The notes: generated by a model not told the origin, from the sequence alone. A stretch of DNA of 64,000 nucleotides from Nostoc linckia NIES-25 (GCF_002368035.1 NZ_AP018222.1:6349809-6413808); one strand, 5' to 3'; shown: positions 17,809 to 27,441, counted from the stretch's first letter. Translations and numbers: made by a program.

Positions 17809-18699
17809 ATGGAACTACGGCATCTTAAGTATTTTGTGACCGTTGCAGAAGAACTCAATTTTAGCCGTGCTGCCGTCCGGCTGTATATTTCCCAACCTGC
17901 GTTAAGCCGTCAAATCAAAAACCTGGAAGATGAACTGGGTGTTGTACTATTCTTGAGACAACCTGATGGATTGATACTGACAGAAGCGGGGAAATTTTTT
18001 CTCGAACAAGCAAAAGATATTTTGAATCGTAGTGATATGGCTGTACAAACCCTCAAGGCTCATTACAGCAACATAGATGAGCCTTTAGTTGTTGGCTATA
18101 TCCCAACCATCCTCCAGACTTTTCTTGGTCAAACCCTACATCGCTTTGGACATAGCCATCCTGAAGTTGCTGTGCATTTACAAGAGATGCCGCCTGCCGA
18201 GCAAGTTAGAGCATTACGAGATGGCACGATTGATATTGCCTTTATGGGCAATCCACCTGATGAGTTAGATGAAGAATTTACAGTCAAATGTGTGAAGAAA
18301 GTGCTGATTGCTGCTCTGTTACCAGATACGCACCCGCTGGCACATGAGTCCTCAATTAATCTAGCTCAACTGGCATCTGAAAAATTTATCGGTATGTCTG
18401 AAGAAAAGTTTCCCGGACGAAACGATCGCATCCGCGACACTTGTCGCTGTGCTGGTTTCATGCCAAATCTACGCCTGTTTGCTGATAGTCATGCTTCTAT
18501 GATTGCTCTAGTTGCCGCAGGGCAGGGGGTAGCAGTTATGCCAAACGAGGCAGAAGCATTACCTCATCCCCAAGTTGTGTTTATGCGGCTCCACCATCCC
18601 ATATACTACGCGCGATCGACCGCCGTGTGGAGGAAGGGAACACCAAACAAATCTTTAGAGAAATATCTCAAAATTCTGTTTGAGTATGTTCAAGAGTGA
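17809..18699 (+). CDS. LysR-family transcriptional regulator
   Basis: 296 aa. The N-terminal winged HTH is canonical (MELRHLKYFVTVAEELNFSR, then LYISQPALSRQIKNLEDELG, residues 1-60). A periplasmic-binding-protein-like effector domain fills residues 90-290. It resembles CbbR/BenM/CynR-type members but the ligand cannot be told. It converges with the pentapeptide gene, with 35 bp between stops, so it is not arranged as a divergent regulator of the NOS run. Its 5' side abuts the duplicated relic at 17260-17650. Confidence 0.9.
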   Translation: MELRHLKYFVTVAEELNFSRAAVRLYISQPALSRQIKNLEDELGVVLFLRQPDGLILTEAGKFFLEQAKDILNRSDMAVQTLKAHYSNIDEPLVVGYIPTILQTFLGQTLHRFGHSHPEVAVHLQEMPPAEQVRALRDGTIDIAFMGNPPDELDEEFTVKCVKKVLIAALLPDTHPLAHESSINLAQLASEKFIGMSEEKFPGRNDRIRDTCRCAGFMPNLRLFADSHASMIALVAAGQGVAVMPNEAEALPHPQVVFMRLHHPIYYARSTAVWRKGTPNKSLEKYLKILFEYVQE

Positions 18700-18734
18700 G
18701 TAGACTGAATGTTTTTCATTCAAGTAACAACTGG

Positions 18735-19664
18735 CTATCTTGGGATATTCAAGGCTCCATTGACTTTGAGCCACTGCTTCTGTTGGCAAGTTAACCCTTG
18801 AGCGTCTGTAAAACAGGCTCCTTTGACGCGAGAACCAGAAAAATTAGAACCTATTAACTGAGTATCTTTAAAGTTGACATATCTGAGATCGGTCTCAACC
18901 AGATTAGTATCATGTAAGATTGCTCCTTCCAGATCGGCTTGAAATAGAGAGGCTCGTTTTAGAGTCGCACGGCTTAAGTCAGCGCCAACTAAGTTAGCTA
19001 ACTCTAGGGCAACTTGGCACAGAATTGATTGTGTCAAATCGGCATATCTCAAATCAGCCTTAACCAAATCAGCCTCTGTCAAATCAGCACTTTTTAGAAT
19101 TGTCTCATTCAGCTGGCTCTCTTCTAGGTCGACTCGCTGCAACGAGGCTTGGCTTAAGATAGCACCTTCCCAATTTGTCTGACGCAGATTGGCTTCATTG
19201 AGGTTGGCTCCCGTAAAATCCGCCCCTTTCAAGCTGGCTTTGAGTAAATTGGCTTGACTAAGAACTGCTTGAACTAAACAAGCGCTTTCTAAAAACGCTT
19301 CCGTCAAATCAGCACCTTTTAAACAGGCAGAAGTTAGATTGGCATGATTTAGAAGAGCATGACTCAGGTTGGCGTTAACTAATGTAGCTTCATTTAAATT
19401 TGCCCAAAAAAGGCTGCTGTATAGCAGGCAAGTTTGAGTTAAGTTTGCCTGTCTTAAGTTTGCTCGATTCAAATCTGTCCAAATTAGAATTGTGTCGCTT
19501 AAATTTGTATTACTTAAATCCGCACTGTTGAGGTTGCTATGACTCAAGTTAATTCTATTTAAGTCAGCACCCTTGAGGTTAATTTGGCTAAGGTCAAGAT
19601 TTTGGAAATTTCTTTCTTGCTCAGTGTAGTGTTTAAGGATGTCACTGGCATTAATGATGTTCAT
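18735..19664 (-). CDS. pentapeptide repeat protein
   Basis: 309 aa, built from about 45 A(D/N)LXX-type pentapeptides (for example LKGADLNRINLSHSNLNSADL) that would fold into a right-handed quadrilateral beta-helix. It has a short N-terminal cap and a C-terminal CFTDAQGLTCQQKQWLK end, common in cyanobacterial members. No enzymatic domain is attached. It is the last gene of the co-oriented run that starts near 32.0 kb, 81 bp after the bestrophin gene. The role is unknown, and related proteins act as protein-interaction scaffolds. Confidence 0.85.
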   Translation of the reverse strand: MNIINASDILKHYTEQERNFQNLDLSQINLKGADLNRINLSHSNLNSADLSNTNLSDTILIWTDLNRANLRQANLTQTCLLYSSLFWANLNEATLVNANLSHALLNHANLTSACLKGADLTEAFLESACLVQAVLSQANLLKASLKGADFTGANLNEANLRQTNWEGAILSQASLQRVDLEESQLNETILKSADLTEADLVKADLRYADLTQSILCQVALELANLVGADLSRATLKRASLFQADLEGAILHDTNLVETDLRYVNFKDTQLIGSNFSGSRVKGACFTDAQGLTCQQKQWLKVNGALNIPR

Positions 19665-19745
19665 GAGCTTTAACGCCCTGTTTGGCTTAACGATTGTTTT
19701 TGAAAAGCTCGGTTTTGACGCACTGTATTCATAATCCTATGCCAT

Positions 19746-20675
19746 CTACTGAATATGTGTTTCTCTAATGTCTAAGTCTGTTTTATACACAATTATTTCT
19801 TCAATGTCTTTGTGTAATTTATGGCAAAGTTTATCAAGGGGAATATCGTTAGCATCGCATCCAAAAGGATTTTCAATTTCTAAACCGATCGCTTCAATGC
19901 CAAACAATGCAAAAGCCACTACCCCAGTAACTGGAATTGTCCACCATTGCAAATCTTTTACCATCTGAAAAGGTAGAGCAAAACAATATAAAATTAACAG
20001 ATGTCGTAAGTGAATTGAATAAGCGTGAGGCATAGGTGCAGCTAAAATTCGTTCGCAGCGAGACAAGCATTCAACTAATTGATCTACCAAGCGATTTAGG
20101 GCAGCAAATTGAATACTATCTATTTGTTGTTGGGCATACTGTTTAGTTAGATAGCCACCAAGCCATTGCGTTACCTGCAAGGGCATATTGCTGACATTTT
20201 GCAACTTTAAACATTGTTCTGAAGAAAGTAGCGACTTTAAATGCTCGTCAACTCCATCGTGCCTTAAATGCTGCTTCATAGCTATAAAAAAACCAGGTAT
20301 TAAGCGCAGATAAGCTGCTTTTGCTTCACGAGTTTCTAAAGTTGGAGCGGGAATAGTTAGCCACATCTGTCGAGAAAGGTTACGTCCTGTAAATATAACC
20401 ATTCCGGCAATTTGCCAGCCTTCCCAGAATCTTTCATAAGCTGTATTAGTACGAAAAACTAAGATTAATCCTAAAACAATTCCTGGAATTAGTCCTGCTA
20501 ATATAGGTTGACTAAAAATAGAATATCCATGTTTGTAGAAAATGGTAATGATGAGAGCCACTGCCATAGTCAAAAGCACTTGAATTTTGATATCTCGAAT
20601 TACAGAATCTCTGAAATTTAGTGCTTGATGAAACCAATTCTTGCGTTCAAAATCCATATAAATTGCAGCAATCAA
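19746..20675 (-). CDS. bestrophin-like chloride channel family protein
   Basis: 309 aa; ATG at 20675 or at 20657. It is hydrophobic, with four predicted membrane segments. Family features are LIPGIVLGLILVFRTNTAYERFWEG after the first two helices, LLILYCFALPFQMV and GIEAIGLEIENPFGCDANDIPLD near the C terminus. Bacterial bestrophins form pentameric anion or cation channels. Cyanobacterial and algal relatives act at thylakoid or plasma membrane. It lies 84 bp downstream of the NOS gene in the same direction, and a second, broken paralogue sits at 38270. A link to Ca or NO signalling is inference. Confidence 0.85.
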   Translation of the reverse strand: MIAAIYMDFERKNWFHQALNFRDSVIRDIKIQVLLTMAVALIITIFYKHGYSIFSQPILAGLIPGIVLGLILVFRTNTAYERFWEGWQIAGMVIFTGRNLSRQMWLTIPAPTLETREAKAAYLRLIPGFFIAMKQHLRHDGVDEHLKSLLSSEQCLKLQNVSNMPLQVTQWLGGYLTKQYAQQQIDSIQFAALNRLVDQLVECLSRCERILAAPMPHAYSIHLRHLLILYCFALPFQMVKDLQWWTIPVTGVVAFALFGIEAIGLEIENPFGCDANDIPLDKLCHKLHKDIEEIIVYKTDLDIRETHIQ

Positions 20676-20759
20676 ACAGTAATCTGTACACGATGAGGGA
20701 AAATTATTTAGTCAGGGTTCAGAACTTTATTGTTTCTGAACCCTGCATTTTAATATGAT

Positions 20760-23700
20760 TTATGCCTGATGGTGGAATGGACACTTACCAGCAGATGGTT
20801 CTTTTTCCCAAGGATCTGGAACATAGAAATAGTTGGGTTTGAGCAGGCGATTTTCAAAGTCTAAATGGTAAACTGGTACGATTGAGGCTGATAGCGGTGG
20901 AATAAGCCAAGCCCAATCTCCATAAACGTGGCGATCGCACTTTTGCTCTTCATCCACAAATTGCATAAAGGAATCGGTGAGGGTATGGTGATCTAACATT
21001 CTTACCCCATGCAGTTTGTAAGAGTGCAGCACAGCCACATTCATTTCTACCAATCCTAAATCTTTCCACAGCGTGATATTTTCGCTGCTATCTAAACCCA
21101 TCTTTTCGGCAATAGTCGGTAGCATATTGTAGCGGTATGTATCGCTAAAATTTCGCCCACCAATTTCTGCACCCATATAAAAACCGTTAAATGGCGTGGG
21201 GTATTGAATTCCTCCCATATCCAACATCATGTTAGAAACAGCAGGTAATCCAAACCATTTCAGCCTCAAGTCTGCAAACCATTCGTAGCGAGGATGAGAA
21301 ATCGGAACTTCTAAAATAATTTCTGAAGGAATTTCAAACCATTTGGGTTCTCTTCCTCCTACTTGGATAATCAAAGGTAAGACATCAAAACGGGTTTTAG
21401 ATTCTTTTGCCCATCCTAATTTAATTGCCTGCTCTGTTAACTCCACATTGGCAGGATCGCCAAGAATGCTGCCATCAGGTTGACGATACCCGGCATAACG
21501 CAGCATTAAATTGTTCCAAACTTTGATATTTAAATTTGGATTCAATATTGTAATTGTCGAGCGCAGATTGCCGTTATTCGTCGCAAACTTAATATGTTCG
21601 ACTAATGTTTGAAAAATCTCCTCCTCTGTTTGTAAATGGCGCATATCCCGTAGTTGCAAACTGCGCCAAAAGTTGCGTCCCAAACAGCGGTTACTGTTAC
21701 GCCATGCCAGCTTTGTGCCGTAAGCTAGTTCATCTAAGGTATGTTCGTAAGTGCCTGTACGCTCAATTGATTCCTTGACTTCTTGCCAACGGGGAAGGAA
21801 TACTTCTGCTAAACCTTGTTCGAGATAGCATTGCTTGAGAAAAACCTCAGCTTCTTGGGCGACGGAATGAATCGGTTGGACATAGATGCTCATCTGCTCG
21901 ATGGGTGTGATTCCGCCTGCTATTTGTACCGCTGGACGTTGCGGAATGGGAGTTTGAACGTTACCTTCTTCATTCAATTTCGAGGAGAATAATTCTTGAC
22001 GAATGGCACAGTCCGGCCAACCTGCTGTTTGTAAATAGCCTCGCACTCCATCCATAAAGGGTTCGGGGCCGCACATAAAGGCAACGGTTCCCTCTGTGTA
22101 GGGATAAAGACGTTCCACATCTTCAAGGGTAAGTCTACCTGTTTGACGAGTTGCCCGAACTGTAAAACTTAAATTACGGTGAGTACTTGCTAATTGCTCA
22201 AGTTCTGTGAGAAAGACTAAATCTTCTGCGTGAGGAGCCGAAAAATCGAGGTGAAATTTGCGGATATCGCCTTTATTAGCTAGGGTTCGCATCATGGCGA
22301 TCGCAGGAGTAATACCAATTCCCCCCGCAAAAAAGATGACGGGGTTTTCATCTTCTAAGACAAACTCACCTCTCGGCGCAGAAATGCGTAACAATGCTTC
22401 TGAATCGGCGCGATCGCACAACCAACGGGAAAATAATCCTAGTTCTTCTCGTTTCACCGTGATTTCGTACTGCTCAGTTTGCTCAGCTGGCGAACTTAAA
22501 GTATAAGCACGAGTCACCCAAGAACCATCCACCCGTCCTTGAATGAGGATATGTTGTCCAGGTTTTGAGGCCACGACTTGTTCATACACTGGGCGGAATT
22601 GGAAACGCATCATCCCTCGCCCTAAATCTTCTTTGTTCACGAGTTCTGCAACAGCCAGATTTGCTGAACCTAGCATTTCTTCAACTAAAGGCTGACAACT
22701 ACCGCAGATCATTGTTACTTGTGTTTGTTCGACAATTCCCTCTAAGGAATCTAAACCTGTATCTATCAGTTCTCGCACTCTGCCACAGGTTGTTTTTGTA
22801 CAATTGCAAACGATATCGCTATCAGCTCCCGATGTCGTTACTTCCTCAATTTGCAGTTCTCCTAACTCGCGGAATAATGCCACTTGCCAACGGGGAAGGG
22901 TGCGATCCTCAAAAAATAACCCAATGGCTAATCGTCGCCCACTCCAGCGTCCCCGCACTGATAAACTCGCAATTTGGCCATCCTTTAACCTGAGAATGCG
23001 TTCGCCACCATTTTCGGGAGTATAGCGAACTTCCTCTAGGTTATTGGTATCTTCATCTGCCCAATACCATTCCAGTACTTCGCCATCGAGCGATCGCTCT
23101 CCAATTAACATGCGATCGTTTGCTTGTAGTAGCCGTGTAATTATTCCTGGTTTTGCAGCGACAAACCCCTCACTAATGGTTAAGATACCCCGTCCTGGCA
23201 AAATATAGACGTTAATAAGTTCTAGAATATGTTGAGCAATCCAATCTCTCAAATCCAGAGTTTTTCGCCCTAACCATTGGGCTGATGCTTCTCCATGATT
23301 AGTTAATCCGGATTTATTTAATGCTAGGAGCCAATCTACTTGAGATTGGGCTGCTTTTTCATTAATTCCCAGAGCCATAGCATCGTGCAAGGCTGCGGAT
23401 GGTGGTAGATCGAAATAGCGAACTTCTGTAGGCACATCTGCAAGAATTCGGTTTAAATGAGCTTCTAAACCATAGACAAATTCGTCAAAATCAATTGTGC
23501 CACTACCGTCTGTATCAGCCTGTTCTAGGATAGATTGACATTCATCGTGGCTATATCCTAAATCTAAGAGGTAGGGAAGCAACTCTTGAGCGTCAATATG
23601 TCCACTTCGATCGAGGTCGATCGCTTCAAATCGTAATCGTGCAAATTGTTGAGCCGACAGAGCTTGTCGCAGGATTGCCGATATTTCTAAGGCGATATCT

Positions 23701-24377
23701 GCACCACTAAGTTGGCTCGAACCTGTCAAGATTTCTGGCGGTGGGTTGTTAATTTTACCATGCAGCCATTTGGATAAACTTTGGGCGATCGCTTCTGGTT
23801 CTAACCAAGGTAAGCTGCTGGTACCAAGCGGTAAGGATAAAGTTCGGCGAAACCTCAATTCCCTTTTGAGCATCAGCATCTGAGAAAATAAAGGTGCGTG
23901 ACGTAAGATCAGGGTTTCTATATTCAAGCCACGTACTAGGCTTTCGGCTTTTGCCAAGTGTTCGCCAACCTTTGTTTCCATTGGACAAGCAGGTGCAACC
24001 CAAGCTAAACGGCGAATCCCCTGCTTTTGAGCGATATCTATAAAGGAACGAGTCAGCGATACCACTTCAGATAAGTCTGTCGGCATGATGAAAATTACCG
24101 CCGCTGCCGCACTATCAAATTCTTCTGGTACTCTGTTTTGAGAAGTTAAGTTTAAATTGAACCACTCACCACTCACTAGGCTTGTGGGAGTGGCGATACC
24201 TTCGGCACGCTGCGCGAACGTCCCCGAACGTTTGAATCCATAAACCTGAAAGCGACCGCTTGTTGTCAAAAACCTGACAAATTCTTTTGCAGGTAAGTAT
24301 TGAAAATCTGATGTCAAAACTAAAATATTTGCGGTTAACGATCTTGAACCATTCAATTCCGAGTTAGTAAATTTCAT
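20760..24377 (-). CDS. nos: self-sufficient nitric oxide synthase, Sorangium-type, with EF-hands
   Basis: 1205 aa. Domains in order: NmrA-like NAD(P)-binding fold (about 15-230); two EF-hands with DLDRSGHIDAQE (about 254) and DTDGSGTIDFDE (about 287) loops; a domain of unknown type (305-520); a BFD-like [2Fe-2S] with CNC and CGSC (about 524-562); a ferredoxin-reductase module with FAD motif RAYTLSS and NAD motif FFAGGIGITPA (575-790); and a NOS oxygenase (about 850-1205). The oxygenase has WRNSNRCLGR, whose Cys898 should ligate heme, and FNGFYMGAEIGGRN in the substrate region. NOS makes NO and citrulline from arginine. The reductase-first order with Fe-S matches the characterised Sorangium cellulosum enzyme rather than the globin-fused Synechococcus form. 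The EF-hands suggest calcium control without calmodulin (inference). Confidence 0.9.
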   Translation of the reverse strand: MKFTNSELNGSRSLTANILVLTSDFQYLPAKEFVRFLTTSGRFQVYGFKRSGTFAQRAEGIATPTSLVSGEWFNLNLTSQNRVPEEFDSAAAAVIFIMPTDLSEVVSLTRSFIDIAQKQGIRRLAWVAPACPMETKVGEHLAKAESLVRGLNIETLILRHAPLFSQMLMLKRELRFRRTLSLPLGTSSLPWLEPEAIAQSLSKWLHGKINNPPPEILTGSSQLSGADIALEISAILRQALSAQQFARLRFEAIDLDRSGHIDAQELLPYLLDLGYSHDECQSILEQADTDGSGTIDFDEFVYGLEAHLNRILADVPTEVRYFDLPPSAALHDAMALGINEKAAQSQVDWLLALNKSGLTNHGEASAQWLGRKTLDLRDWIAQHILELINVYILPGRGILTISEGFVAAKPGIITRLLQANDRMLIGERSLDGEVLEWYWADEDTNNLEEVRYTPENGGERILRLKDGQIASLSVRGRWSGRRLAIGLFFEDRTLPRWQVALFRELGELQIEEVTTSGADSDIVCNCTKTTCGRVRELIDTGLDSLEGIVEQTQVTMICGSCQPLVEEMLGSANLAVAELVNKEDLGRGMMRFQFRPVYEQVVASKPGQHILIQGRVDGSWVTRAYTLSSPAEQTEQYEITVKREELGLFSRWLCDRADSEALLRISAPRGEFVLEDENPVIFFAGGIGITPAIAMMRTLANKGDIRKFHLDFSAPHAEDLVFLTELEQLASTHRNLSFTVRATRQTGRLTLEDVERLYPYTEGTVAFMCGPEPFMDGVRGYLQTAGWPDCAIRQELFSSKLNEEGNVQTPIPQRPAVQIAGGITPIEQMSIYVQPIHSVAQEAEVFLKQCYLEQGLAEVFLPRWQEVKESIERTGTYEHTLDELAYGTKLAWRNSNRCLGRNFWRSLQLRDMRHLQTEEEIFQTLVEHIKFATNNGNLRSTITILNPNLNIKVWNNLMLRYAGYRQPDGSILGDPANVELTEQAIKLGWAKESKTRFDVLPLIIQVGGREPKWFEIPSEIILEVPISHPRYEWFADLRLKWFGLPAVSNMMLDMGGIQYPTPFNGFYMGAEIGGRNFSDTYRYNMLPTIAEKMGLDSSENITLWKDLGLVEMNVAVLHSYKLHGVRMLDHHTLTDSFMQFVDEEQKCDRHVYGDWAWLIPPLSASIVPVYHLDFENRLLKPNYFYVPDPWEKEPSAGKCPFHHQA

Positions 24378-24532
24378 TTTTGTATTCTTATTTTGATTTT
24401 ATAGGTTTTAATTGTTGGCTTGGCAAAATACTCTAATTAGGGTAAACAGTGCTACGTATTTCCTAGTGATTCCACTGTGACTGTTCTCAAAGCCGATTGA
24501 CTGAGTGAAGCCAGACCAATTCCTAACAGAAC

Positions 24533-24712
24533 TTATTTTTTGCTCGCTCTAGCGAACCAGAATCGCAGATAAAGCGATGGATACAACCGCAACGATGAGA
24601 GCAGCAATACAAATTTGAATAGGTTAGACTGTTTTGATAGTTCAATATCTGCTTTAATCAAAGCAATTTTAGGTTTACCAAATACTTGAATTTTTTCATG
24701 AAAAATATTCAT
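24533..24712 (-). CDS. possible small membrane protein, perhaps frameshifted
   Basis: 59 aa, ATG at 24712, starting 8 bp after the stop of the gene at 24721. The N-terminal half (MNIFHEKIQVFGKPKIALIK) looks coding. The C-terminal half is odd in this frame, while the adjacent frame reads CIAALIVAVVSIALSAILVR, a plausible membrane helix. A single-base indel near 24600 would restore one continuous protein. Treat as uncertain. Confidence 0.3.
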   Translation of the reverse strand: MNIFHEKIQVFGKPKIALIKADIELSKQSNLFKFVLLLSSLRLYPSLYLRFWFARASKK

Positions 24713-24720
24713 TTTTTCTA

Positions 24721-25119
24721 TTAGTTTTCAGTCCATAATAGAGGTATTCCTTCTACTGTTCCAGAGGTTTCTATCTCTTCAATCTCCGAAACTAAATTGG
24801 CTGTCAACTCTTCGGTAAGTACATCAATCATTTGCATATTCATAGGGACAACAATCCCCACCTTATCCATTGCTTCCATTAACATATTTTGTTCTGATTC
24901 TTCCAGAAAACCATCAGCGTTAATTAAATTCATTAATAAATCATTTTCCTCTAGCAAAGAGCGCAAATCTTTGTCTTGCTGCATAGGCAATAACAATTTC
25001 TCGTACTTGTCTTGAGGAACGGAAACGGCTAAAGCCAATTGCAACATCAAGCGAAGATTGCTATTCGGAGGAATAGAACATAAAAATGCCATGATTTTGC
25101 CGAGTTGTTTGGTATCCAT
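24721..25119 (-). CDS. hypothetical acidic protein
   Basis: 132 aa from the ATG at 25119; an in-frame TTG at 25143 is a weaker start. Helical and leucine-rich (LMLQLALAVSVPQDKYEKLLLP, then LLEENDLLMNLINADG), acidic C terminus. The NADGFLEESEQNMLMEAM stretch resembles a degenerate EF-hand-like or TerB-like helix pair, but the assignment is not secure. It lies between the MscS channel and the NOS in the same orientation, so it may belong to the module. Confidence 0.55.
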   Translation of the reverse strand: MDTKQLGKIMAFLCSIPPNSNLRLMLQLALAVSVPQDKYEKLLLPMQQDKDLRSLLEENDLLMNLINADGFLEESEQNMLMEAMDKVGIVVPMNMQMIDVLTEELTANLVSEIEEIETSGTVEGIPLLWTEN

Positions 25120-25240
25120 TGGAATGTAAGCACCGCAAATCAAAAACTACTGAAATTTAGGTTAATAGAACACATATATAAAGTCGAATGCCTAAAATTT
25201 ATCACATCCATAACTTTTAGACATACCACATATAATTATG

Positions 25241-25345
25241 GCGATAATTGTTTCTCTATGTTGTTCGCTAATATGAAATTTCCCCGCTTCATAGTTGATA
25301 CTTGCTAGGGTAAGATTTTTGTCCGATTACATCCGTTGCAACTAT
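25241..25345 (-). pseudogene. fragment of the MHYT-PP2C gene
   Basis: About 105 bp parallel 28517-28622 inside the MHYT-PP2C phosphatase gene. Shared blocks include CGATAATTGTTTCT, CATAGTTGA, GCTAGGGT and CATCCGTTGCA. The orientation is the same. The fragment would encode a piece of the phosphatase around the NYAEGKISISGQHEE strand but carries indels. It sits in the gap between the MscS gene and its downstream neighbour, marking an old duplication. Confidence 0.75.
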
Positions 25346-25388
25346 ACTATATTCAATTGCAATGACGAAAATTATAGAAATTTTTAAG

Positions 25389-27032
25389 TCAACTGCTAAC
25401 TTTAGTCTGGTCGATTTGCTCATCAATTGCAGCATTTTTATTCACCTTAACAGAGGTAATTTTCAGATAATGTAAAACTTCTTGATAGATTTGGCTGCAA
25501 GTGCGATCGCCCCGCCTACCATTCTCTAGCTTAATATCATCAACGAAGAAATTCAGCTTAAACTCAGCGTATGTAATCCCGTCATCACTATGATTTGTTC
25601 CCTTGACTAAAATTTGCGGTTCCTGCCATTTTTGCCGAGGTTCTTTAAAGCGTTCCTGCAACCATTTATTCAGTTCCATCACATAATCATCAATGCGAGT
25701 TTCTTCACTCTGGGGATGAGAAATTTTTTGGTATAAACGCTGCGATCGCTTTTTCAATAAATTAATCTTGCGTTCCCATTCCTCAGAAATCATATAACTG
25801 TCATTATCCAACAGATTCGGATCGCGAATCCAGCAGCGATACCATTTCCGAATCAACTCAATTAATGTTTCTTTGTCTTTGGTTTCTTGTAAGTTGTAAA
25901 CTGCTCTATTATTCTGGGTTTCTGTAATTGGTTCTAATCCAATTGAACCCAAAATACCTTGATACTCTTGCTGAATGTTCTCAATTTCATCTTGAGTCAA
26001 ACCGCCTTTTTCGGCGAACTGAAGAGTCACAAATAAGGCTTCAAGTCCTAGTTGAATTTCTTCCAATTTATAGTTGACTTCCTGTTCCGCTAACAAGCGC
26101 AACTTGCCTACTTCTCGTTGCTCTTCTAGTTCCTCGATTTGATAGTAACTATCAATTAATTCCATCTTGCGTTCAATATCTCCTAATGTATCAGGATGAG
26201 CTAAAATAATCTCCTCCATCATTCGTTTTGTTTCATACAAATCGTAATTTACTAATACTTCTACTGTCGCTGAAGTATGGTAATAAGCAGTGGGACGACT
26301 CAAGTTGACAATGTTTTGACTTTGCAAATTACTATTAGGAATATAAATATCGCAATGCTTTTCAGGCACATAAACCTGAGTCACTCGCACCCCAATTTTT
26401 CTGAGCATAGCAATTGAGCCATCTTCCAGTCGTAAAATATCGCCAAACTGAAAAGGTGTATCAATTAACAGTACAATCCCGCTAAAGAAATTTGCTAAGA
26501 TACCCTGAGCAGCAAATCCAATTACAAAGGTTGCACCACCTAAAGCTACCCAAATACCTGTAAGATCGACTCCAAAGACTCGTAAAGCAAAAACAGCAGC
26601 TAATAGGTAAACGACAATAGGAACTACAGCCTCCAAGAGAGGCAATAGCACGTTATCCCACATGGCTTCTGTTTGCTGTGTGTATTCTTTCAGGTAGTAG
26701 ATAACTACTTGGATAAACAGTTGGACTATCCAATAACTAATAGAGATAATTAGTCCAACTGCTAGGAGGTTTTCCACACTGTCAATTACCTGAATTGAAG
26801 GCAAACTTTCAAAGGTAAGTTTGAAAACAGCTAATACAAATACGGCTAAAGCTGGATAAGCGGAAACACTCAGGGTAACTAGGGGAATATCGCTTTCCAA
26901 TTTGCGGAAGAGAGAACGCAGAACGTAAAACAATAAGAAGTAAAGTAGAACTGCTCCCACAATAGCGATCGCCAAACTGCTAGCAACAAATTGCCAGGTA
27001 TCAACCTTAAACGGTAATAATTCTTGCAGCAT
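25389..27032 (-). CDS. MscS-family mechanosensitive ion channel
   Basis: 547 aa. Four or five hydrophobic segments in the first 190 residues are followed by the MscS pore and beta domain: WVALGGATFVIGFAAQGILA with Gly/Ala packing, then LIDTPFQFGDILRL and VYVPEKHCDIYIPNSNL. The long C-terminal half (260-547) is charged and helical and does not match the usual short MscS tail. Such channels open on membrane tension; some variants respond to ligands or ions. It is 10 bp downstream of the STAS gene and probably cotranscribed, which suggests it is an output or sensor of the partner-switching system. Confidence 0.88.
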   Translation of the reverse strand: MLQELLPFKVDTWQFVASSLAIAIVGAVLLYFLLFYVLRSLFRKLESDIPLVTLSVSAYPALAVFVLAVFKLTFESLPSIQVIDSVENLLAVGLIISISYWIVQLFIQVVIYYLKEYTQQTEAMWDNVLLPLLEAVVPIVVYLLAAVFALRVFGVDLTGIWVALGGATFVIGFAAQGILANFFSGIVLLIDTPFQFGDILRLEDGSIAMLRKIGVRVTQVYVPEKHCDIYIPNSNLQSQNIVNLSRPTAYYHTSATVEVLVNYDLYETKRMMEEIILAHPDTLGDIERKMELIDSYYQIEELEEQREVGKLRLLAEQEVNYKLEEIQLGLEALFVTLQFAEKGGLTQDEIENIQQEYQGILGSIGLEPITETQNNRAVYNLQETKDKETLIELIRKWYRCWIRDPNLLDNDSYMISEEWERKINLLKKRSQRLYQKISHPQSEETRIDDYVMELNKWLQERFKEPRQKWQEPQILVKGTNHSDDGITYAEFKLNFFVDDIKLENGRRGDRTCSQIYQEVLHYLKITSVKVNKNAAIDEQIDQTKVSS

Positions 27033-27042
27033 TGATGAGAGA

Positions 27043-27396
27043 TTATATAACTTCTAGTTTTAGTCCCGGCAGCAAGCGGACTAAATTTTGTAAAGATTTA
27101 CCTTGCCAAGGTTGATCGTTTGAGCCTAAAACAACTAACTGAGTTTCTTTTTGCTTGCGTAAAGTCATCACAAATTTTGATAACATACTGATGCCAGAAC
27201 TATTAAGAAAAGTCAGTTCTCTTAAATTTAGAGTCATGGTTGCTGGATTGGTTTTTGCAACTTCATTGAGCAAAGTGGTAATTGGTTCGTACTCGCTAGG
27301 CCCGCCAAGACTCAATTCGCCTTGAAAGTTAATTGTTTCGGAATTAGGATCGTATTCAACGATGTAATCCTCTGCTTTAATTTTTTGAGCATCCAT
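27043..27396 (-). CDS. STAS-domain anti-sigma factor antagonist-like protein
   Basis: 117 aa, one STAS domain. LNLRELTFLNSSGISMLSKF carries the conserved Ser-Ser-Gly motif where SpoIIAA-type antagonists are phosphorylated. In partner switching a HATPase kinase phosphorylates this serine and a PP2C phosphatase removes it. Both partners are encoded just upstream (27442 and 28135). Spacing to the kinase gene is 45 bp. Confidence 0.88.
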   Translation of the reverse strand: MDAQKIKAEDYIVEYDPNSETINFQGELSLGGPSEYEPITTLLNEVAKTNPATMTLNLRELTFLNSSGISMLSKFVMTLRKQKETQLVVLGSNDQPWQGKSLQNLVRLLPGLKLEVI

Positions 27397-27441
27397 TGTT
27401 TTTCTATGTCTAAGGGTTATTATTTTTGGGATAAATCAAAA

